A stretch of DNA of 64,000 bases. Origin: Salvia splendens (taxonomy: Eukaryota > Streptophyta > Magnoliopsida > Lamiales > Lamiaceae). Below the pieces are notes generated by a model. That model was not told where the DNA came from, ran no database searches, and saw only the letters and a program-made list of their open reading frames with translations. The stretch covers positions 6,448,001 through 6,512,000 of the forward strand of contig NC_056049.1 of the NCBI RefSeq assembly GCF_004379255.2. Direction: 5' to 3'. The position numbers and the translations under genes were made by a program. This document shows, piece after piece, positions 10,626-23,103 of this stretch; within the stretch, counting starts at the first letter, position 1; each line of letters starts with the position of its first letter.

Positions 10626-10702
10626 CCTAACCCCCCACAAACTTTCATCACACACCAACATTTTGCACCCTTCTTTCTCTCCATAAAATTGATCAAATTA
10701 AG

Positions 10703-11846
10703 ATGGCTCAGAACGAGTCAGCCATGGCCATAATCCAAGCCAGCGCCTTCTACGACCAAGACTTCGGTGGCCCATCCTTGCTCCACACTTCCACAAACTC
10801 CTACGAGCCCGAGAGCCCCGAGAAGGCAGCCAAGATGAGCAACTCCTCCACGGTCTCGAGCCCCAGCAGCACCAACTCAAACTCCGTGATCACCTTCAAG
10901 CCCAACTTCATCCACGCCAACGCGGGATCGTTCCTCAGCTTCGACCGAGTGATGCCAAGGAAATTATTGATAGGGGAAGAAGAGCAAGATCACTATCCCC
11001 CCATGTGGGAAGGTGTTCATGAGATGATGCATTACCTCAGCGCGAATAATCATGGCGCCGAGGAGTGGCTGAATGATCATGAGACTAGCGGAGTTACTGA
11101 TGGTGGTGTGGAGATTGAACCAGCCAACAACAAACGCCCTTCTACGGTAATGCAAATTTGAGATAGATTGGTTGAAACAGTTGGTGTTCACGGGCTGAAT
11201 TTGGTAAGTTAATTAGTTGATGCAGGGAGAGAATCTGCAGGCCGCTAAGAAGAAACAATGCGTTGTTGCTGCCAAGAAGGCAAAACCCAAGGCTGCCGCG
11301 GAATCCAAAGATCCACAAAGTGTTGCAGCTAAGGTTTCACTATTTCATAATAATAATCAAGAAATTCGACTAGCGCGGTTAGGTTTTAGTTAACTAGCTG
11401 ATTAACGGTTGATATCGCTGGTGCAGAATCGAAGGGAACGGATCAGCGAACGCCTAAAGATACTGCAAGAACTCGTTCCTAACGGTTCCAAGGTAAATTC
11501 AGACAAAAATGTGTCTAGGGCTTTTTCGTTTAGTAAATTTTCAGCTCTAACCCTTAATTTTACGTGCAGGTTGATCTTGTTACGATGCTAGAAAAGGCAA
11601 CCAGCTATGTCAAGTTTCTTCAGCTGCAAGTGAAGGTATGATTATTGTGTTATCGATCACAAACCCTAAATTGACTGGAGATTGATTGCGGTTCGAGAAT
11701 TGATTTGGTAATTGAACGAGCAGGTATTGGCTACCGATGAATTTTGGCCGGCGCAAGGGGGGAAAGCGCCGGACCTGTCTCAAGTTAGGGAAGCCATTGA
11801 TGCAATCCTTGCATCACAAAGAGACCGGAAATCCGCTTCCAAATGA
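10703..11846 (+). CDS. bHLH transcription factor, RHD6/RSL1-like (class I RSL), 268 aa
   Basis: Five exons: 10703-11146, 11226-11333, 11427-11492, 11570-11635 and 11724-11846, all GT-AG and phase 0. The N-terminal half (1-148) is Ser/Asn-rich and variable. A Lys-rich stretch leads into the bHLH domain at about residues 176-228: KDPQSVAAKNRRERISER, a loop with PNGSKVDLVTMLEKA, and a second helix YVKFLQLQVK. The C-terminus, VLATDEFWPAQGGKAPDLSQ, is the signature I associate with the RHD6/RSL1 group rather than the RSL2/RSL4 group. Family members act in the nucleus and promote root-hair initiation through E-box binding. That this gene does so is inference. The frame continuing past 11146 to a stop at 11161 is intron read-through. 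Confidence 0.93.
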
Positions 11847-12182
11847 GATGTCAGCAGCAAAATTTCCTTCTCTTATTATTATATTGAGTGGAGCCTGAAA
11901 TGTGGTCTCCACTCTATGAAATAACAAGTTTTGAATGCAATTAATCTTGAAGATGATGAATGATTTCTTTATATATGGCGGTGTTATTATTAGTACTTAA
12001 TTTGTTCTTGCTTTTTTTTTTCTTTGATTGTGACAAGAAATTTTGTGACACCAGAATATATCACTATATAATTCACAGATTAAGATTGTGCATGAAAAGT
12101 ACTAAGTATCATCTTAAATGAAGTGCAAGCATAATAATTAAGCTGAAGTAATCTCCTTAACACGTATCTGAAGCTTAATTAC
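11847..12182. other. 3' flank of the bHLH gene
   Basis: Probable 3' UTR followed by AT-rich DNA. No further coding sequence or repeat boundary is seen before the Stowaway at 12185. Confidence 0.45.
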
Positions 12183-12184
12183 TA

Positions 12185-13031
12185 CTCCCTCAATCCGTCA
12201 TTAGGAGTCTCATTTCTTAACGGCACAAGTTTTAAGAAATGTTAAAAAAATTGGAAGGAAAAAAGTTGGTGGAATATGGGTCTCACTTGTATATATTAGT
12301 TTTAAATGAAATTTGGTTGGAATGTGTGATCATATTACCATTTATAATAAAAATGAACCAGGACTTGTATTCGTGGACGGACTAAAATGGAAAAATGACA
12401 CTCTTAGAGCATCCACAATAAGGACGGATGTCCCGGCGGACATCCCAAAAACACCATATGCCACGTCATAAGGACATCCCACAGCATTGCCATGTTATAA
12501 GGACATCCCACTGCACAATAGCGGACATCCCGACGGACAAGCACAATAATAAAAATTCACAAATTCACAAAATAACAATTACGGAATTAAAATTTCGACA
12601 CGAATACGGGAGAAATGCAACCATTTTATTTTTAAAAAAAAGCATACATATTTAAATTTAAAAAAAAAAATACATAGTTCAAAACATCCCAAACCAAAAA
12701 CGATTCAAACAAAGTACGTGTTATGCCTTGAATCTGTATAGTTTGCCGCTAGCCGAACGGGGGTCTTGCTGGTATAATATGTTTTTGTTTTAGGCCTTCA
12801 TTTTCGACGATAATACATGCGTTAGAGTTTTTTAAAAAATCATATATATAGAGTTTGCAACGAGCTGTATATATAGAGTTTTTAAAAAATCGGAAATTGG
12901 GACGTCCGCCGCGCTCACCCGCGGACGACCTCTCGTCGGCCGCCGACGTCCGTGTCCGCCCCAAACGCTGCAATAGCGGACGTCCGCCGGGAAATCCGCT
13001 ATTGCGGATGCTCTTATTCGCTGATAGAGAG
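12185..13031. mobile_element. Stowaway MITE split by a Harbinger MITE
   Basis: The left terminus CTCCCTCAATCCGTCATTAGGAGTCTCATT begins at 12185 after TA. The right terminus is divided: AAAATGACACTC lies before the Harbinger insertion, and TTATTCGCTGATAGAGAG followed by TA lies after it (13014-13033). Joined across the insertion, these give a near-complement of the left terminus. The Stowaway was therefore already in place when the Harbinger MITE landed. Confidence 0.8.
12407..13013 (-). mobile_element. Complete Harbinger MITE (607 bp)
   Basis: Bounded by GAGCATCCACAAT / ATTGCGGATGCTC with TTA duplicated at 12404-12406 and 13014-13016. The right half, read in reverse, contains the family's TATATATAGAG promoter block (about 12850-12880) and CGGACGTCC-rich subterminus, so it derives from the same family as 7528-9570 by internal deletion. 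No coding sequence is left. Confidence 0.85.
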
Positions 13032-13034
13032 TAT

Positions 13035-14754
13035 AATTCAAGGGTTTGATGAATTTGATTTAAGATGATGTTAGTTGTCTGTTGCCGTAAAATACATAGC
13101 TATATCTCGATCTTGATAATTAATTTCCTTCTTGTCATATATAGGGATTTGCAAATCATGCAACCACATGCATATTATTTTAAGTTAAAAACACTCTTGC
13201 TTGATATAGGGTGAAAGGATCAGAACCAAATTTCGGACTAAATTTCAGTAGAAAAAGGGCTAAATTATTCCATTTTAAACATTTTTATCATAAACCCTTC
13301 CGAAGTAGAATGTAGCAACACCATTTTAAACATTTTTATCATAAACTCTGGCATATTAATTAATATCAGAAATATTCTATACATTTTCTTCATTTCTTCA
13401 TATTGACCATTATATACACTACTCCGATATATGAGAGATTAGTGACAGGACCAGAATTTCAAACAAGTCAGTGCAAAAGTTTTAAAAACTAAAACTGATA
13501 GTATTAAAATATTCAATTTGTTAACATCTTCTTAGCTTGACGATTCTTGTTAACTTCTAACTTTTTGTTTTCTTCATAACTGTAATTGGAGTAGTTCTCA
13601 AAAAAAATATCCTTGAAAATTCTAAATTTATTAAATAATGCTCTAGTGATAAATAAGATTAACTTTATTTTACAAGTTAAACACGTCGCTTTTTTTAAGT
13701 TTAAAAGAAATGCTTCACTTTTTCAAACTAAAATATACTCCTACGGTTCTAACCGGGGAAGCTCACAACTCGTAACTCACTAGTTCCCATTTTGACCGGA
13801 GTACTTAAATTTTATTTTATATAAGTACATTGAAAAATATTATATAATATAAATCAATCATAATGTAATTGTTTTTGTGAGGGAATTATATTATTATTAT
13901 TATTATTATTATTATTCTTAATTTAATGGCAAAGCTAATTCTGAAAATAAAATGTACACTAACATGGTATTTCGTTTAAATTTGAATTAATCTAGAATTT
14001 CATACGACAACATTGTCATTTTCGTTGGTGAACGAATATAAATTGCATTTAATATTGGAAAGAATTAATGCACAGTAGAACCGCCCGTGCGACAAGGAAA
14101 CCATTCTCTGCTAATGAACTGCTGGAATTCTCGTTTTCATATATTAATAAATTTATAATAATAATCATTATCAATTACCATAAATATTGCTCAATAACAC
14201 AACTAATGATTAGATGAGGTGTTATGTTTGTCAATATGATTTCTATTACGGTAATTAACTATCTTGAAAGAATAGTTAATCCAAGTTAAATACATATTTT
14301 TGTTAGAGAGTAAATTGTAAAAGAAATTTATAAAAAATAGTCAAATTATGATCTATTCCATAATTTTTAAATTAGTTAACAAAATTAATAAATTTGGATT
14401 TGTTTAAGACTATCTCGTGATGAAAAAATATGTCACATATATATTGTTGATACTTTTTTAACCAAACAATATTGTTTTATAATATGCGATCATTTTAACT
14501 CACTAAAAAATACAGTAACATCTACCTATAATTATCTAATACAGTAATATTGAAATGGGGACCATGACCAAGTGAGGATTAATTAAGGGTCACATGGGCT
14601 ATCACATGCCTCGTTCCTTGCTGGATGTATTTAGAAATTCTCCTACTCATTATTTAATTGCAAATATTGCACAAATCTTAGTTGTACCATTACAACTTAT
14701 TTAAGCTGTAATGTTGTAGTACTAATGTACTTCCATATGGGAATATTAGAATTT
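13035..14754. other. AT-rich intergenic DNA
   Basis: No coding potential is seen on either strand. There is a (TTA)n microsatellite at 13890-13917. A duplicated phrase CATTTTAAACATTTTTATCATAAAC occurs near 13272 and 13322. Confidence 0.5.
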
Positions 14755-14873
14755 TTGGTTCAGGATAAACTCTTATATTAAGGAGGAAATTACAACTGAT
14801 GTCAAGAGAGCTTGAACTTGGCACCTCATACAATAATGTCTAAGCTACTTGCCGCTAGGATAAAGGCTCTGGA
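14755..14873 (-). mobile_element. Degenerate tRNA-derived SINE
   Basis: Read on the minus strand it gives CCTTTATCCTAGCGGCAAGTAGC (box A-like), then about 30 bases later GCCAAGTTCAAGCTC (a decayed box B, GGTTCGAGTCC). GACATCAGTTGTAATTTCCTCC follows, an ending seen in plant SINEs. No clear target-site duplication was found, so boundaries are approximate. Confidence 0.5.
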
Positions 14874-14879
14874 CAGTCA

Positions 14880-15114
14880 TTTTCATCCGTGTTATATTGG
14901 ACTAATTGCAAATTTTCGATCGAGCGTCTGTTAGAGTTTAAGCAAAATTCACAAATTTAAAACATTTACCTGTAAATTTATGTATGTAATTATGATAAAT
15001 ATTCGCTCACACGAATTTTATAGTTTTAACCTTTTATAATTAAAACATCCCTAAACTCTCAAATGTAAATCTATTTGAATTTCAATGTGCAAGTTGCAAT
15101 TCAAAAATAAATTA
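14880..15114. other. Intergenic DNA, nothing recognised
   Basis: AT-rich sequence between a SINE-like fragment and a Stowaway-like MITE. Confidence 0.4.
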
Positions 15115-15329
15115 CTATTCTTTCAGTCTCATGAGAATATGTATTTTTTAATTTTAAAAATTATTTTTTCTTGTATAAGATGAGACTCGTTCTCTATTAA
15201 CACTAATTTAATTATCCTTTATTTCTATCTTGTTTATTTTATTAATTTTTATTAAAATTTATAAAAGGCATACTTTTATCAGCTTTACATTAAAATTTAT
15301 AAAAGGCATACTTTTGTAGACAAAGGGAG
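15115..15329. mobile_element. Diverged Stowaway-like MITE
   Basis: CTATTCTTTCAGTCTCATGAGAATATG at the left pairs imperfectly with CATACTTTTGTAGACAAAGGGAG at the right. TA occurs on both sides. A short internal duplication (AAAATTTATAAAAGGCATACTTTT) occurs at about 15254 and 15293. Confidence 0.55.
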
Positions 15330-15445
15330 TAGTATTCAATCATATGTGATCTGGTTATTGCATCATGTCAAATCTTGTTGCATCAATTACAAATCTCGAT
15401 AAAGATTGGGTTGCTTCAATGTATACAAACGTACACGTGTGCACC

Positions 15446-16250
15446 CAGCGGCGGACCCAGGTGGGGTCGACCGACCCCACCGGCGGTCCACCGAGTGCTG
15501 CCGGAATACTTCATTTTCGACCTTTAACCCAGCGCAGCTCTGTCTCCGACCCCATGGCAGCTTCAACTCCACCCGAAACCTTCTGCCTTTTTTTCTAAAA
15601 ATAAGAGGAGAGATGAGAGGTATATGAAAGGGGTTGCAGAAACTGTGTTGGAAGGCTGAAGGAGACGACCTTTGGGCCTATTTTGTGCAAATAAGTTGGG
15701 CCATTAGTGGGCAACTAATTAAATAGGTTGGCTCATTGTGGATTTATTAAGCATAACTATTTTTTATAATTTCCGTTTCAAGTTTCATTATATTTATATT
15801 TTATTTATTATTCCCTAGGTTCCCAAAGAATATATATTCTGAGTTCACTATAGGTTTTAATATAAAGTTGGTAAAGTAAGAGAGATGTGGAAAAAAAAAT
15901 AATTAAAGGATTGTTAGTGGAGAATGAATCTCACCTCATTAAAGGAAAAAGACTTATCAAAATTAGAAAGTGCATATTCATATGGGACGGACTAAAAAAG
16001 AAAGAATGCATATTCTTGTGGGACGGGGGAGTAATATTTTAAAACTATTACTATTAAAATGTTTGGTTCTAAGAATTTTAAAATTGTTGTTTTACACTTT
16101 CACATACGGATATTCTGAAAATTAACTATCCCTCGCAGAATATAACTATTAAAATATAATAATTTTAAATAATTATTTAAATATTATATTTATTATTAAA
16201 TTTTTAACTATATCCGACCCCACTGGCTTCATTTTCTGGATCCGCCATTG
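15446..16250. mobile_element. Non-autonomous hAT element (GGCGGACCCAG ends) with nested Stowaway
   Basis: CAGCGGCGGACCCAG at the left pairs with CTGGATCCGCCATTG at the right (12 of 15 bases complementary). The 8 flanking bases TGTGCACC (15438-15445) and TGTGTAAC (16251-16258) agree at six positions, consistent with an old 8-bp hAT duplication. A Stowaway (15811-16031) lies inside. The short ORFs over its left end (15365-15627) are terminus-derived and not genes. Confidence 0.65.
15811..16031. mobile_element. Stowaway MITE inside the hAT element
   Basis: TTCCCTAGGTTCCCAAAGAATATATATTC pairs with GCATATTCTTGTGGGACGGGGGAG; TA lies on both sides. Confidence 0.7.
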
Positions 16251-16356
16251 TGTGTAACTGCAATAAACAGCGATTAAGTTATCCTGTACTTGCAAAGCAA
16301 AATCTTCCGGGTCAGAATTTGACATGTTAGATATTCCCTGCGTTCTATAAAAATTA

Positions 16357-16607
16357 CTCCCTCCGTACCCTAATAGGAGTCGCTCTTTGACCGGGCACGA
16401 GTTTTAAGAAATGTAGAGAAAAGTTGGTTGAAAAAGTTAGTGGAATGTGGGACCCACATTTTTATATTGGTTTTATAATAAAATGTGAGGGGAGTGAGTT
16501 AGTGGAATGTGGGGCCTACTACCATTTATGGTAAAAATGAAGAGTGACTCTTAATGAGGGACGGCCCAAAATGGAAATTAGCGACTCTTATTCGGGGACG
16601 GAGGGAG
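16357..16607. mobile_element. Stowaway MITE, well preserved
   Basis: CTCCCTCCGTACCCTAATAGGAGTCGC pairs with GCGACTCTTATTCGGGGACGGAGGGAG; TA duplications at 16355-16356 and 16608-16609. Confidence 0.85.
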
Positions 16608-16626
16608 TATTTCATTTTTTTCATTT

Positions 16627-16845
16627 CTGCCTATCCCACAAAATTTATTTCATTTTACCTTTTGTCATTTTTGATTGTGGACTACATATTCCACTAACTC
16701 ATTTTTAGTCACATTTTATTATAAAACTAATATATAAAAGTAGGACTCACATTCTACTAATTTTTTTCAACTCACTTTTCATTACATTTATTAAAACCCG
16801 TGTCCGTCCGATCGAAGTGAGATAATCTTTGTGGGACGGAGGTAG
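16627..16845. mobile_element. Stowaway-like MITE adjacent to the previous one
   Basis: CTGCCTATCCCACAAA pairs with TTTGTGGGACGGAGGTAG followed by TA. It lies only 19 bases from the preceding Stowaway. Confidence 0.65.
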
Positions 16846-16892
16846 TATTAGAGAAATGATAATGTAGGCCATACACCTATTTGTATTTTTTA

Positions 16893-17370
16893 GAGTATCC
16901 ACAATAGGGAGCTGCGGCTCCCGGCCAGGGACTTGGCCGGGCCGGGGGGTGTCAGACTAGGGCACGCCACCTAGTTGGCGCGGACACGACCCTTGGGCGC
17001 AGGCTGCGGCGCCCTATTGCAGCGGCCGAGAGCCGCGGCTCTGCCCCAACGTTTTTTTTAAGTTTCTTATTTATTCTTATAAATATACTCATTCCTCTAT
17101 TTGTTTCACCTCATTCCGATCTCCACTCTTTTAAATTTATCTCTTTTAAGATTTGTTTTTTATTAAATTAAGCTTTTTTCTAATTATTATAGTCCGATAA
17201 TTTTTATTCTAATTAAATTAAAATATACCAACAATTGAAAAAATATTAGATTTGTGGCTTGTCCACTATTAGGGTGGACAAGTTTTTTTGTGGCCCTGGA
17301 CAAGTTTTGGTGCCCATGAACAAGTTTTTGTGGTTTGGGCTTAGGCATGACCTAACTATTGTGGACACTC
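16893..17370 (+). mobile_element. Harbinger-like MITE
   Basis: Ends GAGTATCCACAATAGGGAG and CTATTGTGGACACTC are complementary at 14 of 15 terminal bases. The left subterminus is strongly GC-rich (GGCTCCCGGCCAGGGAC...). A TATAAATATACTCATT block near 17080 resembles the leader region of the ORF1-bearing elements. No target duplication is readable, so it is old or the edge is damaged. Confidence 0.65.
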
Positions 17371-17476
17371 AGAGGGCCTCGTACTTGATCTAGCCTGAGA
17401 CATCTATTAATTTTGTATTTGTGACTATTTTATTCTTTTAAATTTTTTTGCTTTTGGCTATTTTTGTCAATTTGTA

Positions 17477-17721
17477 CTCTCTCCGTTCTATAATAGTAGA
17501 GTTATTTTGTCATTTTTGTACATTTCATAGTAGTGGAGTCATTTTCCTTTTTAGTAAAAGTCAACACATTTCTTCTCACATACTTTCCCTCTCTCTTACA
17601 TTCTTCTCTCTACTTTTTTCTCTCTCATACTTTATTATCTTTTTATTTAATACATTACACACTTTTTTTCTTAATCTCCGTGCCGGAAAAAAATGTCTCC
17701 ACTACTATGGAACGGAGGGAG
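17477..17721. mobile_element. Stowaway MITE
   Basis: CTCTCTCCGTTCTATAATAGTAGAG pairs with CTCCACTACTATGGAACGGAGGGAG; TA at both flanks. The T-rich ORFs across it (17448-17790) are artefacts. Confidence 0.8.
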
Positions 17722-17723
17722 TA

Positions 17724-20700
17724 TTACACAAATCATGTACTACATCATGCCTTCACAACCATATGTTACATATTTTACGAAAATAGTTGAGTTTGATACT
17801 GATGAGGGCTTTCATACATTTATGCTCTTCGTTGGTTGTCTATTACTTGTTCTATCTCATTAATATTGATGCAGTTTTTTAGCACAACAATTTTAGAATA
17901 AATATTTAGTGGGCTAGGTGGAGTGAAGATAAAAGTATGAAAAAAAAATAACGATAACTTTTGAAAAAATGACTCAACTATAATGCGATAATTAAAAAAA
18001 ATACAACTCAACACCGACCGGACCGACCGGAAAGAGAGAATAGAGAAAAGTCTGAACGTGATGTGACGTCATTAAATACAAAGGTGTGTTTGTAATAAGA
18101 ATTCACTGAAATATCCTCAATGGCAAAATAAAAAAAATTGAAAAATGCAAAAAAAAAAACCTCAAAATAATGGACTTTCAGCGATTTTACACCAAATTTC
18201 AGAGATGTAAGAAAATAATAAAGTATGAAAACTACATAAGTGCAAAATGGCAAAAAGAAACATCTAACTTAACATAGAACAAACATAGTAACATCAATTA
18301 GCCAAAACTTATGTGTTATTAACTGATTGTATGTATGCTGCATGTTCCAGTTCCACGGTTAGTTTAAGTCTCATAATCTGTGGTTTGATAGAATTTTTAG
18401 TGATTTTTTTAATTTCCCGTGTATTACATAGTTCTGTACAACTTTTAATTACATATAATATGTTATCAATCATTGAATTCGTATTTTGTGGGTTCAAGAA
18501 AAACCGTAGTGCCATAATCTGTATGTCAATTATACAGTTACTATAATTAAGAAAAATCAACCTCGAGATTGGTGGTGTAGCACAACTAATTTGTATGTAT
18601 GATTCCCTTTAAATATATATACTCAATTCTCAAATCAAAATTGTTAAATTTATTAAATTTCGGAATTCCATGTGGGTTTAGACTCAGCGAGATCTGCTCT
18701 ACTTTATATTATTGTTAATACAGTATGCTACTATGTATTTGAATTTGCATAAGATTATGAGAATTTATATAGTAAGTCAGCAATGCACGTGCAGAGTAGA
18801 CTGTCTTAGAGAATGAAGAAAATAGTAAAAAAAAAAATTTCTAAGTTTGGAACATGGGAAACAGAGTGGAGTGGAAAACCATCTTACCCATAACTTGGTA
18901 TATATCCATGTGTTGTGAATTGTGATGATTACCTTAAACAATTATTACTATAATCATTAGCTTCTGTCTTAAGCTGATCAGTTGTTCCTTGATGTCGAGC
19001 TTTCATATTATGACCATGTCTTCAATTAAAGAAATAGAAACTTTGGAAATAATAAGAATTTAACAAAATTTAGTAAGTAAAAAGAAAATGTTAGTATTAG
19101 ATTATTGTTAATGGTGAATAGGGTCGTCCACCTCATTCAAAAGAAAATATTACTATTAAAAATAAAAATAAACTAATGAATCAAAACGATAAAAATGGAA
19201 TATATATTTTTTGGGAATGAAGGGAGTATAAGAAAAGAAAGACTTTGTGATATTTCAAAATTTCAATTCATCTAGGCAAATAAAACGTTGGCCTATAATA
19301 TTTTTTATCTAAGTAATACGAATGAAATTTGATAGCAAAAAATTATTGGAACGTTAATCATATATTTATGTACTCCTATATATTAATTTTATAATAAATT
19401 GTGAATATAATGATTTAGCAAAGCATCAGTCAACAAAAAATGAAATTTTAAATTATGAACCTCTTAAAATGATAAAAAAAAAAAGGAGACATTATTTTAT
19501 GAATGGGAATACTATATAGTGGTTCCTAAAATTATTGTTCCAGTATTTAGGGCAGAAAAAAGGCCCAATCACGTTGCCTTACTACGAAAGTATTATATCA
19601 AAGCAAAAGGCCCAATTATGTCTCTCTCTCACGCATTGAAATTTTTTAACCCACTTTACTTCAGTCAGTTTTTTCATTTTAGAAATGCACCAAGCGTAAT
19701 ATTTGTAATATATACATAGACTTGTGATTAAATGCTAATTAATTTTTAATCTAGAATTTGAAATTTTTTGATATATTAAAACTACCAATATAAAGATTTA
19801 AGTATATCAATAAGACTCTTGAAATATTTGTATCTTTGTGTTGATATTTAAAGTTACGTATTCTATTGATAAAGTTATGTCTTTATATATGTTGATAATT
19901 TTATTATATAGTATTGAAAGTTTTACAAAATTACAAAATTATTACTCCTAACATTTTAACCAAGAATTTAGAATTGGATAACAATTAATTTATATAATTT
20001 AGAATAATAAATTTAAGTAGACTTTGAGTGTTGAAGGATCCTTTGCCTAACATTTGGCATTCTTTAACTTTTCTACTTTGAACCACTAATTCGTGACAAG
20101 TAATTAGAGGCTACGTGGAAGTTCAAAGTTCGTAAATTTGGTGAATTTGATCAAATTTCGTGTATCATTATTATATTCGGTATAAAATAATAATATTATC
20201 GTGATGAAGTAAAGTGATAAATGAACACAACAAAATCGACAATTCTTAAAATACTAGTATCTCCGAAGATGTTGATGTTGATTCTTGTTAATAAAAATAA
20301 ATATAATGCTCAATTTTAGTAATATTTTAATGTGATTGCTTATATATTGGGGAAATGGTATATTGGACAATGAACACGTGGCCCGAATGCATGGATAATT
20401 CTCGTTACCACACACGTATATTTGTCAATTGGTTTCAGATTTTTATTAAATTAACATGATCAAATAAAATACTCTTATCTAAGTAATCAAATAAACAATC
20501 ATTCGTGATTGTATTAGACACGTCATATTTATTTGTTTTTTGTTTTTGTTTTTGTTTCATGCAAAAATATCAAATGAAATCCCTAATCCAAAGTAATACG
20601 GATTCAGAAAATAATTATACTTGTGTTGACTAATTAACTAATGAACAAAGAGAAAATACAACCTAAAAAAGTAGGCATTAATTGTTGTAGGATACTTATT

Positions 20701-21378
20701 TTCAAACAATTAATGTTCCATTTGAATTAAAAGTTGACGGTTGAATGACTGCACTTAGCTATATTCATGGACCAATATAATTAATTAGGCCCGCGTGATT
20801 CCCAATCTCAATTAGGTTGTCTTTTATACTTGTCTCATTCTCCATTTTTTGAGAAAGCTTTACTTTAATACATAAATACATAAATAAAATCAATTGGATA
20901 AAATTTGAATGTTATAGCAAATTTACACATCCCTATTAGTATCTTTGAGTATATTCAAGAAAATTAAGATAGGAATTATAAGGTGATCTACCATAGTTAA
21001 GATGTGTTTTAGAAGATTCAACAAGATTTCTTTTCTTTTAGTGCATTTGCATCCACAAAATCACTCTTTATTTTCTCGGTGCAGGAAATGTAAACTATCA
21101 CACCATTCGGTTTTGCTAACTACCAGAATTTTAGTAGTAGTATTTTTTGTTCAATTTCTGATAGTATTATATTAGTCTTTGAAAGGATATCCAAGTAATT
21201 TGAAATGACTGCTCTTTGATAAAGTATAAAATTTGGATCTCAAATTGGTCAAACGATAAGAAAGAGACAAGTTTTTCAAGTTGATTTATTTCAATATATT
21301 TACATATTTAATAAGTTGCTTAGAGTTTTTTTTTTAAAAAAAGAAATAATAATCCTCCATTCATATTTACGATCATAA
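17724..21378. other. Gene-free AT-rich DNA
   Basis: I see no supportable gene in these 3.6 kb. ORFs of up to 83 codons are low-complexity and lack family motifs. A Stowaway-like right end (GGGAATGAAGGGAGTATAAG) occurs near 19212-19231 with no paired left end. The rest is unique-looking AT-rich sequence. Confidence 0.45.
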
Positions 21379-22095
21379 GGTCATCCGCAACGCATCCCTT
21401 AGCCGTCTCTTATCTCGTTCCGGAGAGACGAGACGGATAAGAGACGGCGTTGCAGCCTTCCACCTCCATCCCGTCTCGGAGAGACGCCCGTCCCGGAGGG
21501 ACAGCTCGTGAGACGTCTCACCACGCACGTCGGCGACGTGGCGAGCTCCGGTTCGTCCGTGACGCCCACTCGCCGGCCCGCGAGTGAGCGTCGTTTTTAT
21601 CCGAATAAATATTTTTTTTTGTTTTTTTTTTAAATTCAGGAAAAATTCAAAAATTTTAAAAAAATCCCAAAAAATATACTAGTCGTTTATAGGTATTTTT
21701 TTGCTATTTTTTAAATTTTTTTAAGCCTCCAATCATTTCTATAAATATCAAATCATTCCCATAAATTAATCCACCATAAAAAAATATGTTTTTTTATTTA
21801 AATTATGTATTTTTAATTTTTTAGGATTTTATTAATGAGGTTTTTAATTTTTTTAGAATTTAAAGTTTTAATTTTATTTTATTTAATGAAGTGTGTTTTT
21901 ATTAATTAAATTTGTTGGAAATAAAAATAAAAAATGAAATTGAATGAATAGTTAAGGGATGAGATGGTTAAGAGATGAAGGGTTGCAGGTGTTGTCTCTT
22001 AGTTAAGAGATGGAGTAAAAAGTACAATGGGGTCCATGAATAATTAATAGATGAGACGGTTAAAAGACGGATAAGAGACAACGTTGCGAATAGCC
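21379..22095. mobile_element. Harbinger-like MITE (717 bp)
   Basis: GGTCATCCGCAACGCATCCC at the left pairs with CAACGTTGCGAATAGCC at the right; TAA is duplicated at 21376-21378 and 22096-22098. Its termini (GTCTCTTATCTCGTTCC...GACGGATAAGAGACAACG) match those of the ORF1-bearing element at 38776-40547 (GTCTCTTATCCGTTCC). It is therefore an internally deleted relative of that element. No ORF remains. Confidence 0.8.
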
Positions 22096-22189
22096 TAATA
22101 ACTCAATTTAGAAAGGGAAACATCTATTTGAAATGAGATAAAGTGACTAAAGTGCACATAGTAGTAATTCACTTAAATTTTTTTCACTT

Positions 22190-22425
22190 GTAATACTTTA
22201 TCGTTCCAAATTAATTAAGTAATATTCTATTTTAGATTATTCTAAATTAATTGAATTATATTTCTTTTCCAAAATATAACTATGTAGTTTTGTTATAGTT
22301 TGATGGTTTTACTTTACTCTCTTCTTTCTCTGACTATAATTTTTCTATATATTATTTCTAAAAATAATTTTCATAAATTTTACTATGCCATCTTAATTAA
22401 TATAAGACGAAGAGAGTACAATTTG
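22190..22425. mobile_element. Possible diverged Stowaway
   Basis: TAATACTTTATCGTTCCAAATTAATTAAG near 22191 pairs loosely with TTAATTAATATAAGACGAAGAGAGTACA near 22400. Pairing is partial, so this is tentative. Confidence 0.35.
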
Positions 22426-22429
22426 TGAA

Positions 22430-23090
22430 GGGATAGGAAAATCAATAGCCGCTGTACCTAGTGTGTTCCACATAATAGATGTACATTATACTAGTAACGC
22501 CATAATCCATACAACTCGTAGATTTCAAATTTCAGAGTTTTTAACCACAAACTACCACCCCACCATTAAACTATTCAAAAGAATTTCTCTTTCATTTATT
22601 TTATATCATATAAATAGGTGAATAAAACCTGCGATTGACCTATTGACAATTTACATAATTAATAAACAAAAAATATAATTAATTAAACCATAAAAAATAT
22701 GTAATATGTATCACTATAAATCAATATTTTGGAAAAAAAATGCCCAAAAAAAATCATAAGTTTCGATAAAGAAAATATAAATTTTGGTTAAATCCCATTT
22801 TAAAGATCAATAAAAATTATAAAATTTGAATTTGTTCTCAATTATGTATGTGGTTTCAATTTCTGAATTATTGTTCATAATGTTTAATCAAATGATCTTA
22901 TTTTTTTATAAATATATCTAAATTTTAGTAGTAATTTTTCTGATAAAATTTATAGAATTGACATAACGGTTGCTTAACGCCAATCCAAATCCTCATTATT
23001 ACTTTAACCTCCGCTCCCACATTAATATCTCTCTCTCTCAACCACAACAACCGCTGCAAATCTTTTTCTTCTCTCTCCAAAATCGACAAG
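22430..23090. other. Upstream region of the ARM-repeat gene
   Basis: AT-rich; no gene visible. A CT-rich stretch (ATATCTCTCTCTCTCAACC, about 23022-23042) just before the ATG at 23104 is a typical plant initiator or 5' UTR pyrimidine patch. Confidence 0.4.
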
Positions 23091-23103
23091 AGAGAGAGTG
23101 AAG

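Noticed and set aside
10698..10880. Minus-strand Arg/Ser/Trp-rich ORF over the bHLH first exon
   Set aside because: Antisense shadow of a GC-richer coding exon.
17448..17790. Phe/Leu/Ser-rich ORFs that look membrane-like
   Set aside because: They arise from the T-rich Stowaway MITE at 17477-17721.
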